Shown here: positions 16,350-26,088 of the stretch, one piece after another | Layout: every line of letters begins with the position of its first letter | Position numbering within the stretch: the stretch's first letter is position 1 | Assembly: GCF_004339805.1 (NCBI RefSeq) | Contig: NZ_SLUI01000012.1 | Span: 62,001 to 126,000, forward strand | Direction: 5' to 3' | DNA from: Anaerospora hongkongensis | GTDB lineage: Bacteria > Bacillota > Negativicutes > Sporomusales > DSM-15969 | DNA length: 64,000 bases | Made by a program: the position numbers and the translations under genes | Notes under the pieces: model-generated | The model's input: the letters and a program-made list of their open reading frames with translations, nothing else | Told to the model about the DNA's origin: nothing | Databases searched by the model: none

Positions 16350-17227
16350 CAGCAATAGTATTTGACCATTTCTCCTATGCTTATTCTACGGGCGCGCCTG
16401 TCTTGAATGATATTGTCCTCACTATCCCCGCCGGGGCGTTTGCGGTTGTTACCGGTCCGGAAGGAGCCGGCAAAACTACGTTTTGCCTGGCCGTGGCAGG
16501 GGCGGTACCCCAATATTTTGGCGGACGTATGGCCGGAAGCGTGAGGGTAGGCGGGATAAAGACGACTGAGATTAGCATGGCCGATTTAGCCGGAACGGTA
16601 GGAACGGTTCTGGCCGATTACGAAAGCCAGCTGGTTGCGCTGACAGTAGCGGAAGAAGTTGCTTTCGGGCTGGAAAACCGGGGAGTACCGCGGCAGGAGA
16701 TCGCCGGGAGAGTGCTCCAGGCTTTGGCAATGGTCGGGTTATCCGGCAAGGAGGAACAAGAAGTTGCCGGGCTGTCCGGCGGACAGCGGCAGCGATTGGC
16801 GGTTGCCAGCATTCTGGTAACAGAACCGGAGATTATTGTGCTCGATGAACCGGCATCAGCCCTCGATCCGGAGGGAACGCTGGAGCTATACCGGCTGCTA
16901 GGCGACTTGAACAAAAATCATGGCAAAACGATTGTTGTTGTTGAACATCAGTTAACGAATATTTTGCCCTATGCAACGCAGCTTATAGTGATGGAGAATG
17001 GCTCAATTGCCTTGAACGGCACGGTTACACAAACCTTGACCGCCATGGTTGACTGTCAGCTCTACGCAGAGGCTGTGCCGACATTATGGAAACTAAAGTT
17101 TATGCTGGAAAAAAAGGCGAAAACCCAGTTAGGCGACTGGACCTCACCTGGTGAGGCTGCCGCACAAATTCGGCAATTATTGGCGTTTGAACAGAAGGGA
17201 GTGGCCCGAAGTGCTCGAACTGCGTGA
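16346..17227 (+). CDS. ECF transporter ATPase subunit A
   Basis: ABC-type ATPase of 293 residues powering the ECF importer. It has Walker A in GPEGAGKTT near residues 36-44, the Q loop around YESQLVALTV (the coupling-helix region typical of Ecf ATPases), the signature LSGGQRQRLAVASIL, Walker B in IIVLDEPASALD and the switch histidine in VVEHQL. The start overlaps the trpP stop by 4 bases (ATGA), showing translational coupling. It pairs with the second ATPase downstream. Confidence 0.93.
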   Translation: MTAIVFDHFSYAYSTGAPVLNDIVLTIPAGAFAVVTGPEGAGKTTFCLAVAGAVPQYFGGRMAGSVRVGGIKTTEISMADLAGTVGTVLADYESQLVALTVAEEVAFGLENRGVPRQEIAGRVLQALAMVGLSGKEEQEVAGLSGGQRQRLAVASILVTEPEIIVLDEPASALDPEGTLELYRLLGDLNKNHGKTIVVVEHQLTNILPYATQLIVMENGSIALNGTVTQTLTAMVDCQLYAEAVPTLWKLKFMLEKKAKTQLGDWTSPGEAAAQIRQLLAFEQKGVARSARTA

Positions 17228-18029
17228 AGTCACCTTTGGCTATAACCATAAGCAGCCTGTGCTGAAAAATGTCAGTATGCATGTGGCAGCAGGCGAGTTT
17301 CTCGCAATTGCCGGACGCAATGGCAGCGGCAAAACCACCGTTACCCGTTTGCTGACGGCCTTAAAGAAACCAAGCGCAGGCAGTGTGCTGCTTAATGGCG
17401 AAAATACGGCTGCCTTTTCACCGGCTGACATGGCCCGGCATATCGGTTATGTTTTTCAAAATCCCGACAGGCAGATTTTTCGCGATACTGTAGCTCATGA
17501 AGCTGCTTTTGGGCCTGAGCAATTAGGTTTTTCACCGGAGGAGATAAAGCACTCTGTTGACAGGGCGCTGTCCTTAACCGGTTTGACGGAGCTGGCGGGA
17601 GCCTATCCGCCAACCTTATCGAAAGGACAAAAGCAGCGCCTGACGATTGCCTCAGCGCTGGCAATGCAGCCTAAGCTGCTGATCCTGGATGAGCCTACAA
17701 GTGGTCAGGACAGCTGTGAGCGGCAAAAGCTTCTGGATTTGCTGCTGCAGCTGAATTCGCAAGGAATGGCGATTATTTTGGTCACACATGATATGGAAGT
17801 TATCGCCCGTTATCCGCAGCGGGTCATTGTCATGGCCGAAGGGGAAAAAGTATTTGACAATACCCCCCGGCATTTGTTCAGCGGTAACTATCCGGTTACC
17901 GAATGGAGTTTGGATTATCCTCAGGCAGTTGCTATCAGTCTGGAAGTCTTTCCAGGTGAAGAATGTGTTATGTCCATAGATGAGTTATATCAGAAACTTC
18001 AAACCAAGCTGGGAGGTGACCGGCAGTGA
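17211..18029 (+). CDS. ECF transporter ATPase subunit A'
   Basis: The second ABC ATPase of the module, 272 residues from GTG 17211, which follows GAAGGGA. The open frame extends back to 17151 inside the first ATPase gene, but only the GTG gives the family N-terminus LELREVTFGY. Motifs are Walker A GRNGSGKTT, Q loop VFQNPDRQIF, signature LSKGQKQRLTIASAL (K in place of the usual G at the third position) and Walker B LLILDEPTSGQD. The gene overlaps the previous one by 17 bases and the next by 4. Confidence 0.93.
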   Translation: MLELREVTFGYNHKQPVLKNVSMHVAAGEFLAIAGRNGSGKTTVTRLLTALKKPSAGSVLLNGENTAAFSPADMARHIGYVFQNPDRQIFRDTVAHEAAFGPEQLGFSPEEIKHSVDRALSLTGLTELAGAYPPTLSKGQKQRLTIASALAMQPKLLILDEPTSGQDSCERQKLLDLLLQLNSQGMAIILVTHDMEVIARYPQRVIVMAEGEKVFDNTPRHLFSGNYPVTEWSLDYPQAVAISLEVFPGEECVMSIDELYQKLQTKLGGDRQ

Positions 18030-18694
18030 ACAAAGCTGCACCATTAACTAAGCTCATATTGACCCTGGCTGTTTCAATATGGTCTTTGCTGCTTTATACG
18101 GTTTCTGGTCTTGTTCTGCTGGTACTCGGTCAACTGGCACTTATTGTTCTGGCCGGAGCTTTGGCGAAAACAGCCAGGGCGCTGCTTGCGTTATCTGTAT
18201 TCGCTGCAGCCCTGGCAGGCTTACAGTATCTTCTGGGCAGTGGAATTGAATTGTCTTTGGTTACCGGTTTGCGCATGATTTCGATGACAGAAGTTTTTCT
18301 GCTGCTGCTGGCGACTACCCGGATGCAGGATTTAACAGCTGCACTTGTCAGCCAATGCCGGGTTCCTTATGAATATGCATTTATGTTTACGGCAGCATTG
18401 CGCTTTGTACCTGATTTTATAGCAGAAAGCCGTGCAGTACAGGAAGCACAGGCCTGTAGAGGCTATTCTGCAAAAGGCAGCATCATCCGCCGCCTCACTT
18501 CCTACCTGGCTATTGTTGAGCCGTTGGTACTAAGGGCAGTGAGTCGATCAGAAACAATGGCGATGAGTCTTGCCCTCAGAGGCTTTGGTGGTACTGCGCG
18601 CAGTTTTACGGCCAATGTGTCACTAGGCAGCCGCGATTACGCTATGCTTGCGGTAATGGTACTGGTGACAGCGGGCCTGGTGATCGTGCGCTAA
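18026..18694 (+). CDS. ECF transporter transmembrane subunit T
   Basis: A 222-residue integral membrane coupling protein. It has hydrophobic segments in the N-terminal half and near the C-terminus, plus two short Ala-Arg-Gly-type coupling motifs in the cytoplasmic helices: AQACRGYS and LALRGFGG. These match the ARG motifs by which EcfT contacts the two ATPases. The GTG start overlaps the upstream stop (GTGA). With the S and two A subunits it makes a complete dedicated (group I) transporter, unlike the shared group II modules. Confidence 0.9.
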   Translation: MNKAAPLTKLILTLAVSIWSLLLYTVSGLVLLVLGQLALIVLAGALAKTARALLALSVFAAALAGLQYLLGSGIELSLVTGLRMISMTEVFLLLLATTRMQDLTAALVSQCRVPYEYAFMFTAALRFVPDFIAESRAVQEAQACRGYSAKGSIIRRLTSYLAIVEPLVLRAVSRSETMAMSLALRGFGGTARSFTANVSLGSRDYAMLAVMVLVTAGLVIVR

Positions 18695-18742
18695 GGTCGT
18701 AAGCTGCGAAAACAAGGACTGCATTAGCAGTTTTTTATCATG

Positions 18743-18794
18743 GGAACGTTCATGCCGGCATATAGGATGCACGCTGGCAAGAACGTTCCTTTTT
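18743..18794 (+). terminator. Terminator of the trpP-ECF operon
   Basis: GGAACGTTC (18743-18751) pairs with GAACGTTCC (18781-18789), an inner GCCGGC/GCTGGC segment extends the stem, and TTTTT follows. Confidence 0.75.
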
Positions 18795-18866
18795 CACGCT
18801 GGGAGAGGAAAATGTATGTTCGGGGTCAAATATAGCAAATAACGCGTAACTGAGGAGGGTTCCATT

Positions 18867-21800
18867 TTGGCGCTTAACCTTATACTGGGGAGAGTTGGCT
18901 CAGGCAAAACCAGTGTTTGCTTTGAGCAGATCATAGATGAACTTAATACCGCGCCTGAAGGCGCACCGCTCATTTTGCTAGTACCGGAGCAGGCGACTTT
19001 TCAAGCGGAGCGGCTGCTGGCCGCCCAGGCGAAAGGTGGCGGCTTTACCCGGGCGCATGTTCTGGGGTTCCGCCGTTTGGCTCATAAAGTATTGTTGGAA
19101 AATGGCGGCGGGGCAAGACCAAGAATTACTGATTTAGGTAAGCGGCTAGTTCTCAGGCGGCTGCTCATTAAACATCAGGAAGAACTGAAAATACTGGGCA
19201 GGGCGGCACGGCAGCGCACTTTTGCTGAGACACTGGCCAGTGCAATCTGGGAGTTTAAAACTTTCTGTGTTTCACCTGAACGGTTAGTGGAAATGGAAGA
19301 TTTACTTGGACAAGCTCCGCTGGCAGCCAAGGTTCATGACCTGGGGTTGTTATACCAACGGTTCGAAGAATTTTTGGAGGGGCGGTATACCGATCCGGAA
19401 GATACATTGACAATGCTTGCAGACAGGATTCCCAGCGCCGGCCTCATCAGGGGGGCCCGAATTTGGATAGACGGATTTCACTGGTTTACCCCACAGGAGT
19501 ACCAGGTGTTGTCCGCTCTCATGAGCGCTGCCAGCGACATTACTGTCAGCTTGTGCCTGGAAAATCCCAATTCGGCAGAGCACAAAGAAGAAACTGCGTT
19601 GTTTCACCGGCAGCATCACACGTACCGGGAGCTTGTGAAGCTTGGTGCAAGCCACGGTCTGACAAGGACAGAGCAGCAGCTGGTGCCGGGAAAACGGTTT
19701 ACTGCCGCTCCGGTACTGGGGTTTCTGGAAGAGCAGATTGCTGCACCGCAGCCTTGTGAATGGCCGGGCGAGGCAAGTGCCATAGTCGTAGCGGAAGCGG
19801 CTAACCGGCGGATGGAAGCAGAAGGAATTGCCCGGGAAATCATCCGGTTGTGCCGTGACCGGCACTATCGCTGGCGTGATATTGCTGTTTTAGTACGCGA
19901 TAGTGAAAGCTATAGCGAAATTTTGGAAATGGTGCTGACCGATTACGATATCCCGTATTTTAGTGACCGCCGCCGTCCGGCAGTGCATCATCCCCTTGCG
20001 GAACTGATTCGTTCGGCCCTGGAAGTGGTTTGCGAGAATTGGCAGTATGACCCGTTGTTCCGTTGCTTAAAAACCGGGTTATTTCCATTAAAACGGAGTG
20101 AAATTGATATTCTGGAAAATTACTGTCTAGAATTCGGACTGAAAGGCAGCCGGTGGACTGATGACAGACCATGGACGTTTGTCCGTCGTTTATCACTGGA
20201 CGAAGATAGTGATGTCAGTGAAGTACAGCAGCAATATCTGGATGAAGTAAATACCATCCGCGCTGCTGTTACCCAGCCTTTATTGCAATTTCAGGAACAG
20301 GTAAAAGCAGCTGTAACCGTAATTGAGTATACTACAGCTGTTTATCAGCTTCTAGTGGAGTTGGGAGTACCGGAAAAGCTGGAAAGATGGGCCGTCCAGG
20401 CTGAAGAAAAGAAAGACCTCGATCAAGGGCGCGAACACCGTCAATTATGGGAAAGCGTAATTAATCTGCTGGATCAGCTGGTGGAAGCCTGCGGCGAAGA
20501 ACCGATGACGCTGCAGGAATATGCGCAAATTGCCGGTGAAGGCTTGGAAGGGCTGGCGCTTAATTTAATCCCGCCAGGCCTTGATTATGTAACGGTATCG
20601 ACACTGGAACGCAGCCGGACACTGGAAGCTAAGGCTGTTTTTGTGCCGGGTGTCAATGATGGCGTGTTGCCGCAGCGGGGCAGGGAAGAAGGCCTGTTAA
20701 GCGATGGTGAACGGGAGCTTCTGGCTAATTGCGGTGTAGAATTGGCACCTGGTTCTATGCCCGATGTTTTTCATGAACAATTTATTGTGTATTGGGCACT
20801 TACCAGGGCAAGCCGGTACCTTTGGGTGAGCTATCCGTTAGCAGATGCCGAAGGCAAAGCACTGGAGCCTTCGCCGGTCATTGGCAGGCTGAAGCGGCTG
20901 AAGGCCGTGGGAAGCTGGCGCACACTGCCGATAGAGACACCGGAAGGCGCTGAAAGAGAATATATCGTTCACCCCCGCCGCAGTCTGTCAGCGATGGCAG
21001 GTGGGTTGAGAGCTGCATTAACCGGCGGGCAGCCAAATCCGGTGTGGTGGCAGGTGTATAATTGGGCGCAGAAAAATCCCGCTATGCAGGACGGGATGCG
21101 TCAGGCAATTGCCGGGCTGTTTCATCGAAATCAGGCTGCAGCATTGCCAGAGGGAGTAGCCCGCCGCCTGTACTGCAAACAAGGAAAACTGAGAGGCAGT
21201 GTTACCCGTTTTGAAGGATACCGGGCGTGTCCTTTTCAATATTTTTCCCAGTATGGCTTAGCGCTTAAGCCGCGGGCTGTTTTTCGGCTAGAGGCCCCAG
21301 ATTTTGGACAGTTCCTGCATGCCGTTTTAAAAGCCTTCGGTGACAGTCTGGCAGCTGAAGGGCTGAGGTGGCAAGACTTATCTTCCGTCGAAGCAGCTAA
21401 GCGATGCCGGGAGATCACAGAGCAGCTGGCCCCAAAGCTGCAAAACGAAATTTTGCTAAGCTCCCGTCAGTACCAGCATATTAAATCCCGTCTCGACCGG
21501 ACAGTAGAACGCTCGGTGGGACAATTGATGAACTTTGACGGTGCCAGTGCTTTTAAGCCTGCCGTATTTGAGCAGTCTTTTGGCCGGTCGGGTTCGGACT
21601 GGCCGCCACTGACTTTTACACTGGCAGATGGTACGATCGTAGAACTGGCAGGTCAGATTGACAGGCTTGATCAGGCGCAGCATGACGGACAGACCTATAT
21701 TCTGGTCATTGATTACAAATCCGGCGGTGCCTGGGTAAAGCTAGCGGATGTATATTATGGATTAAAGCTGCAGCTGCTGACGTATCTTCTGGTAGCTTGT

Positions 21801-22331
21801 CAGGCCGCCGGGCCGCTGCTGGGAGGCGGCGACCTGATTCCGGCAGGAGCCTTATATTACTTTCTGAAAAACCCCAAGGTGTCTGGAAAGCGCCCAATGA
21901 GTGAAGCGGAAATTGCGAAGGCAATCAGCAGCCAGCTTAAAATGCCCGGCTGGGTACTTGCAGAGCCGGCAGTGGTAAAACTGCTGGATACCAGCATCGA
22001 TGGCTGGTCGCAATATATCCGGGTGTGGCTGAAAAATGAAAAGTTCCGCGCTGATAACTGGAGTACCCTAAAAACCGGCGAACAATTCTCTCTGCTTTTA
22101 GGGCATGTACACCAGCTGCTGCAAGAAACAGCTGCCAATATTATCAGTGGTCATATTGCTATCGAACCTTACAATTTGAAGGACCGCACACCCTGCAGCT
22201 ATTGCGAATTTAAACCGGTCTGTCAGTTTGACGCGTTACTGCCGGATAATGTATTCCGTGTACTTACCGATATGGAAGATGAAGAGGCTTTAATGCGTTT
22301 GGCTGGAATCGAAGGGGGTGAGACGCTGTGA
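18867..22331 (+). CDS. addB: ATP-dependent helicase/nuclease subunit AddB
   Basis: Subunit of the AddAB (RecBCD-like) enzyme that resects double-strand ends and loads RecA at Chi-like sites. The 1154 residues match the family. A degenerate helicase part starts with the intact nucleotide loop GRVGSGKTS at residues 7-15. The C-terminal nuclease has the motif LVIDYKSGG. The four cysteines of the [4Fe-4S] pin are present: one in RACPFQY near residue 787, and the C-x2-C-x5-C triplet in PCSYCEFKPVCQ near 1110. The TTG start follows AGGAGGG. The stop overlaps addA by 4 bases. Confidence 0.96.
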   Translation: MALNLILGRVGSGKTSVCFEQIIDELNTAPEGAPLILLVPEQATFQAERLLAAQAKGGGFTRAHVLGFRRLAHKVLLENGGGARPRITDLGKRLVLRRLLIKHQEELKILGRAARQRTFAETLASAIWEFKTFCVSPERLVEMEDLLGQAPLAAKVHDLGLLYQRFEEFLEGRYTDPEDTLTMLADRIPSAGLIRGARIWIDGFHWFTPQEYQVLSALMSAASDITVSLCLENPNSAEHKEETALFHRQHHTYRELVKLGASHGLTRTEQQLVPGKRFTAAPVLGFLEEQIAAPQPCEWPGEASAIVVAEAANRRMEAEGIAREIIRLCRDRHYRWRDIAVLVRDSESYSEILEMVLTDYDIPYFSDRRRPAVHHPLAELIRSALEVVCENWQYDPLFRCLKTGLFPLKRSEIDILENYCLEFGLKGSRWTDDRPWTFVRRLSLDEDSDVSEVQQQYLDEVNTIRAAVTQPLLQFQEQVKAAVTVIEYTTAVYQLLVELGVPEKLERWAVQAEEKKDLDQGREHRQLWESVINLLDQLVEACGEEPMTLQEYAQIAGEGLEGLALNLIPPGLDYVTVSTLERSRTLEAKAVFVPGVNDGVLPQRGREEGLLSDGERELLANCGVELAPGSMPDVFHEQFIVYWALTRASRYLWVSYPLADAEGKALEPSPVIGRLKRLKAVGSWRTLPIETPEGAEREYIVHPRRSLSAMAGGLRAALTGGQPNPVWWQVYNWAQKNPAMQDGMRQAIAGLFHRNQAAALPEGVARRLYCKQGKLRGSVTRFEGYRACPFQYFSQYGLALKPRAVFRLEAPDFGQFLHAVLKAFGDSLAAEGLRWQDLSSVEAAKRCREITEQLAPKLQNEILLSSRQYQHIKSRLDRTVERSVGQLMNFDGASAFKPAVFEQSFGRSGSDWPPLTFTLADGTIVELAGQIDRLDQAQHDGQTYILVIDYKSGGAWVKLADVYYGLKLQLLTYLLVACQAAGPLLGGGDLIPAGALYYFLKNPKVSGKRPMSEAEIAKAISSQLKMPGWVLAEPAVVKLLDTSIDGWSQYIRVWLKNEKFRADNWSTLKTGEQFSLLLGHVHQLLQETAANIISGHIAIEPYNLKDRTPCSYCEFKPVCQFDALLPDNVFRVLTDMEDEEALMRLAGIEGGETL

Positions 22332-25300
22332 GCTGGTCAGCGGAACAACATCAGGCTATTTACAGCCGCAACCAAAATTTACTCGTAGCCGCTGCTGCCG
22401 GATCAGGAAAAACTTCCGTTCTGGTAGAGCGTATTATCCAGCGTTTATTAGATAAACAAAATCCGGTTGATATTACCCAGTTGCTGGTTGTTACCTTTAC
22501 GAAGGCGGCAGCCGCTGAAATGAGGACCCGTGTAGGCAATGCGCTAACTGCCGCGCTGGCAGCAGGTGATAACAGACAGCATATTGAGCGGCAATTGCTG
22601 CTGCTTAATGCAGCTTCTATATCAACACTTCATTCTTTTTGCCAGTCAATAGTCAGGCAGTACTTTTACCGGCTTGATCTCGATCCGGCATTTCGTCTGG
22701 CTGGTGAAGCAGAGATCAAATTATTACAGTTTGACGTAATGGACAAATTGTTCGGTGAGCGCTATGAGACTGGGGATGAAGCATTTTATCGCCTTATTGA
22801 GCATTATGGCGGTGAACGCGATGATGTGGCTCTTGCCGGTTTGATACTAAAATTGTACAACTTTGCCCGCAGCCACCCCTGGCCTGAACACTGGCTGCGT
22901 CAACTGCCAACGGCTTTTATTGCAGTTGAGCCAGCTTCTATTGATGCAACGGTTTGGTCCCAGCTTATTAGGGAGAAAATCGGTTTTGAACTGGAGCAGG
23001 CGCTGGCGCATTACGAAGTAATGCTGTCCGAGTTGGCTAAACCAGGTCAGCCGGAAGCTTATCAGCCTGTTTTGGAAAACGATGTAAGGCAGTTAACGGC
23101 AGTGTTAGCGGCTGCCAAGTCCGGCTGGCAGCACCTGGCGGAAGCTCTCAGCCACTGTAAGTTCGAAGAATTGCCGCGTAAGAAACAGCCCGGAGTAAGT
23201 GATGAGGCGAAAGAGTTTCAGCAAAATGGCCGAAAACGGGCGAAGGCCCTGATAAAGAAGACGAGTGAGCTGTATTTTTCCGCTACTCAGGCGGAATTAC
23301 TTGCCGATATGGCAGCAGCCGGTCCGGTTGTTCAAGATTTAATTGATTTAACGCTGGCTTATCAGGAGGCCTTTCAACAGGCAAAAGCCAGTAAAGGCCT
23401 GCTTGACTTTCACGATCTGGAGCATTTTTGCCTTAGAGTTCTGCTTGATCCTGCCGCAACACCGGAGCAGGTTCTGCCATCGCCGGTAGCACAGGACATG
23501 CAGAGCAAGTATGTTGAGGTTATGGTGGATGAATATCAGGATACCAATGGTGTCCAGGAGACCATTCTCCAGCTGGTAGCGCGCAGTGACAACCGATTTA
23601 TGGTCGGCGATGTGAAGCAGAGTATTTACCGTTTCAGGCTGGCAGAGCCGGGTCTGTTTATGAATAAATATAATTGTTATCCACTTGAGGACACAGGGCG
23701 GCAAAGGCGCATTGATCTTTCCCAGAACTTTCGCAGTCAGGCTGGCGTACTGCATGCGGTTAACTTTCTCTTTAAACAAGTAATGACGAAAAATGCTGCT
23801 GAAATGGATTATGGTGAAAAGGAGTACTTAAATGCCGGTTTAGTTTATCCGGCAACAAAGGACAGGGTGCTGTCCGACACGGTTGAGGTTCATCTGATCG
23901 ACAGGGATGGCGGCGGAGAAACGGCAGAAGAGCAAGGCGAGGAAGCAGAAAGTGCGGCAGAGGCGAAAAGTGATAAGCCTGTGGAGAATAAAAAAGAACT
24001 AAGCCGTTTTGAGCAGGAAGCCTGGCTGATTGCCAGGCGTATGCTGGAGTTAAAGCAGCAAGGGTACCTGGTTTATGATAAAGGAGCAGGCTGGCGACCG
24101 CTGCTATGGCGGGACATGGTAGTGCTGCTGCGGGCCGTTTCTGGCAAAGCGGCTATCTTGCTGGAGGCACTGCGTTATTTTGGCATTCCTGCCTATGCCG
24201 AGCAGGATTCCGGCTATTTTCAGGCAACAGAAGTGCAGATCATGCTTTCGCTGCTTAACGTTATTGATAATCCCCGTCAGGATATCCATTTAGCTGCAGT
24301 GCTGCGTTCACCGCTGGTCGGTCTTTCGGCGGCTGCTTTAGCAGAAATCCGGCTGGCCGACGGTGGTGACCTCTGGAATGCAGTTACTAGCTATTGCCAA
24401 GCTGAGCAAAGTGATGAGGAGCGTGCGCGGGTAACCGGATTTTTACACCAGCTGCGCCAATGGCGCAGTTTCGCCAGACGGCGTGGTGTAGCGGAATTGA
24501 TTTGGCGTCTTTACCGCGATACCGGCTTTTATGATTACGCAGGCGGTATGGCGGGAGGGACTATCCGGCAGGCAAATTTACAGGCCCTTTATGACCGGGC
24601 CCGCCAGTTTGAGGCGACGAACTTTCGCGGTCTGTTTCGTTTCCTACGCTTCCTTGACCGGCTTTTAGATGATGGTTCAGATATGGCCGTTGCCCGGGCG
24701 CTGGGTGAAGGGGAAGATGTCGTACGGATTATGAGTATCCATAAAAGTAAAGGGCTGGAATTTCCGGTAGTGTTTGTGGCTGATCTAGGGAAGGAATTTA
24801 ACCTACGGGATACGCGGGAAGCGATCTTGCTGCATAAAAGCCTTGGCATCGGGCCTTATCGCTATCATCCTGAGCAGCGATTCCAGCATCCGACGCTGGC
24901 TTGGCATGGGATCAGTCACCGTCTGGTTATGGAGACCAAAGCCGAAGAACTGCGAATCCTCTATGTTGCTTTAACGCGGGCGCGGGAGAAACTGATCCTG
25001 GTCGGAGCAGCGGCGGAAATGGCCGAGAAATGTGCTCAATGGTGCCGCTACACCGGACGGTTGGCAGCAGCATTACCTGATGCGCAGATCGCTACGGCAA
25101 AAACATATCTTGACTGGCTGATGCCCGCTATTGCCCGCCACCCCGATGGTGAGCCTGTGCGCCGGTACGGAGGGCATGAAGGAGAACCGGCAGGGGAGCT
25201 GGCTGCCGATTTCAGCCGGTGGGATATCCGTATTTACCGCCCGGCGGATCTTGACGGACTGCAGGGTGAAACAAACGAGCGTCATCCCTGGCTGGACCTA

Positions 25301-26077
25301 GTGGAGCGACTGGAACCTGTGCCTGCTGACGACAGTTCCGAGTGGGTCTTTCCTGCACTTAACTGGCAGTATGGCCATGAAAATGCACTGGGGATACCGG
25401 CTAAGCTGTCGGTAACGGAAATTAAGCGCCGCATTGAAACAACAGGGGAAGATGCAAGCCAAGCCTGGCAGCAGCCTCCGGTCATTGCCCGTCCCCGTTT
25501 TATTCAAAATAAAAGTACAAAATTGAACGGCGCGGAAATTGGGACAATTATGCATACCGTCATGCAGCAGGTAGACTGGCAACGCGATATTACGCCGGCT
25601 GGTATTGCCAGTCAGGTGCAGGAATTGGTGAACAAAGAGATTTTACTTATTGAAGAGGTTTCCGCAGTAGATACCCAGGCTGTGAGTGCATTTTTCTCCT
25701 CCGGGCTGGGACAGCGGCTGATCCGATCGGCCTGGTCCAAACGAGAAATGGCCTTTAGCTTACTGGTGCCGGCTGAGGATTTTTATGGAGAAATGCAGGG
25801 CGAAGACGAAAAGATATTTATTCAGGGGATAGTAGACTGTATCTTTGATGATGGTGATGGACTGGTGTTGATTGATTATAAAACTGACCGTGTAAAGGCG
25901 GGGCAGGAGCTGGCCGGTAAGTACGCCACACAGCTTCGCTTGTATGCTCAGGCTGTTGCAACGATACTGGAGAGACCAGTAAAAGAAACGTATCTGTATG
26001 TTTTCAGCACAAGTGAGGTTATTGCGGTTGATGTTCATGAGCAAACTAGTAACAGAAAACAGTCAGCGGGAATATAA
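22328..26077 (+). CDS. addA: ATP-dependent helicase/nuclease subunit AddA
   Basis: The motor and second nuclease subunit of AddAB. The 1249-residue protein has the UvrD-type Walker A AAAGSGKTSVLVER near residues 17-30, motif Ia VTFTKAAAAEMR, Walker B VDEYQDTN, SIYRFRLAEP, the helicase motif SIHKSKGLEFP near 803 and VALTRAREKL. A RecB-type nuclease domain closes the protein with GLVLIDYKTD near 1180. A Glu/Lys-rich insertion near residues 525-555 is low-complexity and probably a surface loop. The GTG start overlaps the addB stop. Confidence 0.97.
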   Translation: MSWSAEQHQAIYSRNQNLLVAAAAGSGKTSVLVERIIQRLLDKQNPVDITQLLVVTFTKAAAAEMRTRVGNALTAALAAGDNRQHIERQLLLLNAASISTLHSFCQSIVRQYFYRLDLDPAFRLAGEAEIKLLQFDVMDKLFGERYETGDEAFYRLIEHYGGERDDVALAGLILKLYNFARSHPWPEHWLRQLPTAFIAVEPASIDATVWSQLIREKIGFELEQALAHYEVMLSELAKPGQPEAYQPVLENDVRQLTAVLAAAKSGWQHLAEALSHCKFEELPRKKQPGVSDEAKEFQQNGRKRAKALIKKTSELYFSATQAELLADMAAAGPVVQDLIDLTLAYQEAFQQAKASKGLLDFHDLEHFCLRVLLDPAATPEQVLPSPVAQDMQSKYVEVMVDEYQDTNGVQETILQLVARSDNRFMVGDVKQSIYRFRLAEPGLFMNKYNCYPLEDTGRQRRIDLSQNFRSQAGVLHAVNFLFKQVMTKNAAEMDYGEKEYLNAGLVYPATKDRVLSDTVEVHLIDRDGGGETAEEQGEEAESAAEAKSDKPVENKKELSRFEQEAWLIARRMLELKQQGYLVYDKGAGWRPLLWRDMVVLLRAVSGKAAILLEALRYFGIPAYAEQDSGYFQATEVQIMLSLLNVIDNPRQDIHLAAVLRSPLVGLSAAALAEIRLADGGDLWNAVTSYCQAEQSDEERARVTGFLHQLRQWRSFARRRGVAELIWRLYRDTGFYDYAGGMAGGTIRQANLQALYDRARQFEATNFRGLFRFLRFLDRLLDDGSDMAVARALGEGEDVVRIMSIHKSKGLEFPVVFVADLGKEFNLRDTREAILLHKSLGIGPYRYHPEQRFQHPTLAWHGISHRLVMETKAEELRILYVALTRAREKLILVGAAAEMAEKCAQWCRYTGRLAAALPDAQIATAKTYLDWLMPAIARHPDGEPVRRYGGHEGEPAGELAADFSRWDIRIYRPADLDGLQGETNERHPWLDLVERLEPVPADDSSEWVFPALNWQYGHENALGIPAKLSVTEIKRRIETTGEDASQAWQQPPVIARPRFIQNKSTKLNGAEIGTIMHTVMQQVDWQRDITPAGIASQVQELVNKEILLIEEVSAVDTQAVSAFFSSGLGQRLIRSAWSKREMAFSLLVPAEDFYGEMQGEDEKIFIQGIVDCIFDDGDGLVLIDYKTDRVKAGQELAGKYATQLRLYAQAVATILERPVKETYLYVFSTSEVIAVDVHEQTSNRKQSAGI

Positions 26078-26088
26078 GGAGAATCATC

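Noticed and set aside
18715..18736. Small hairpin CTGC/GCAG followed by T run after ecfT
   Set aside because: The stem is only 4 bp. The stronger hairpin at 18743-18794 is the better terminator.
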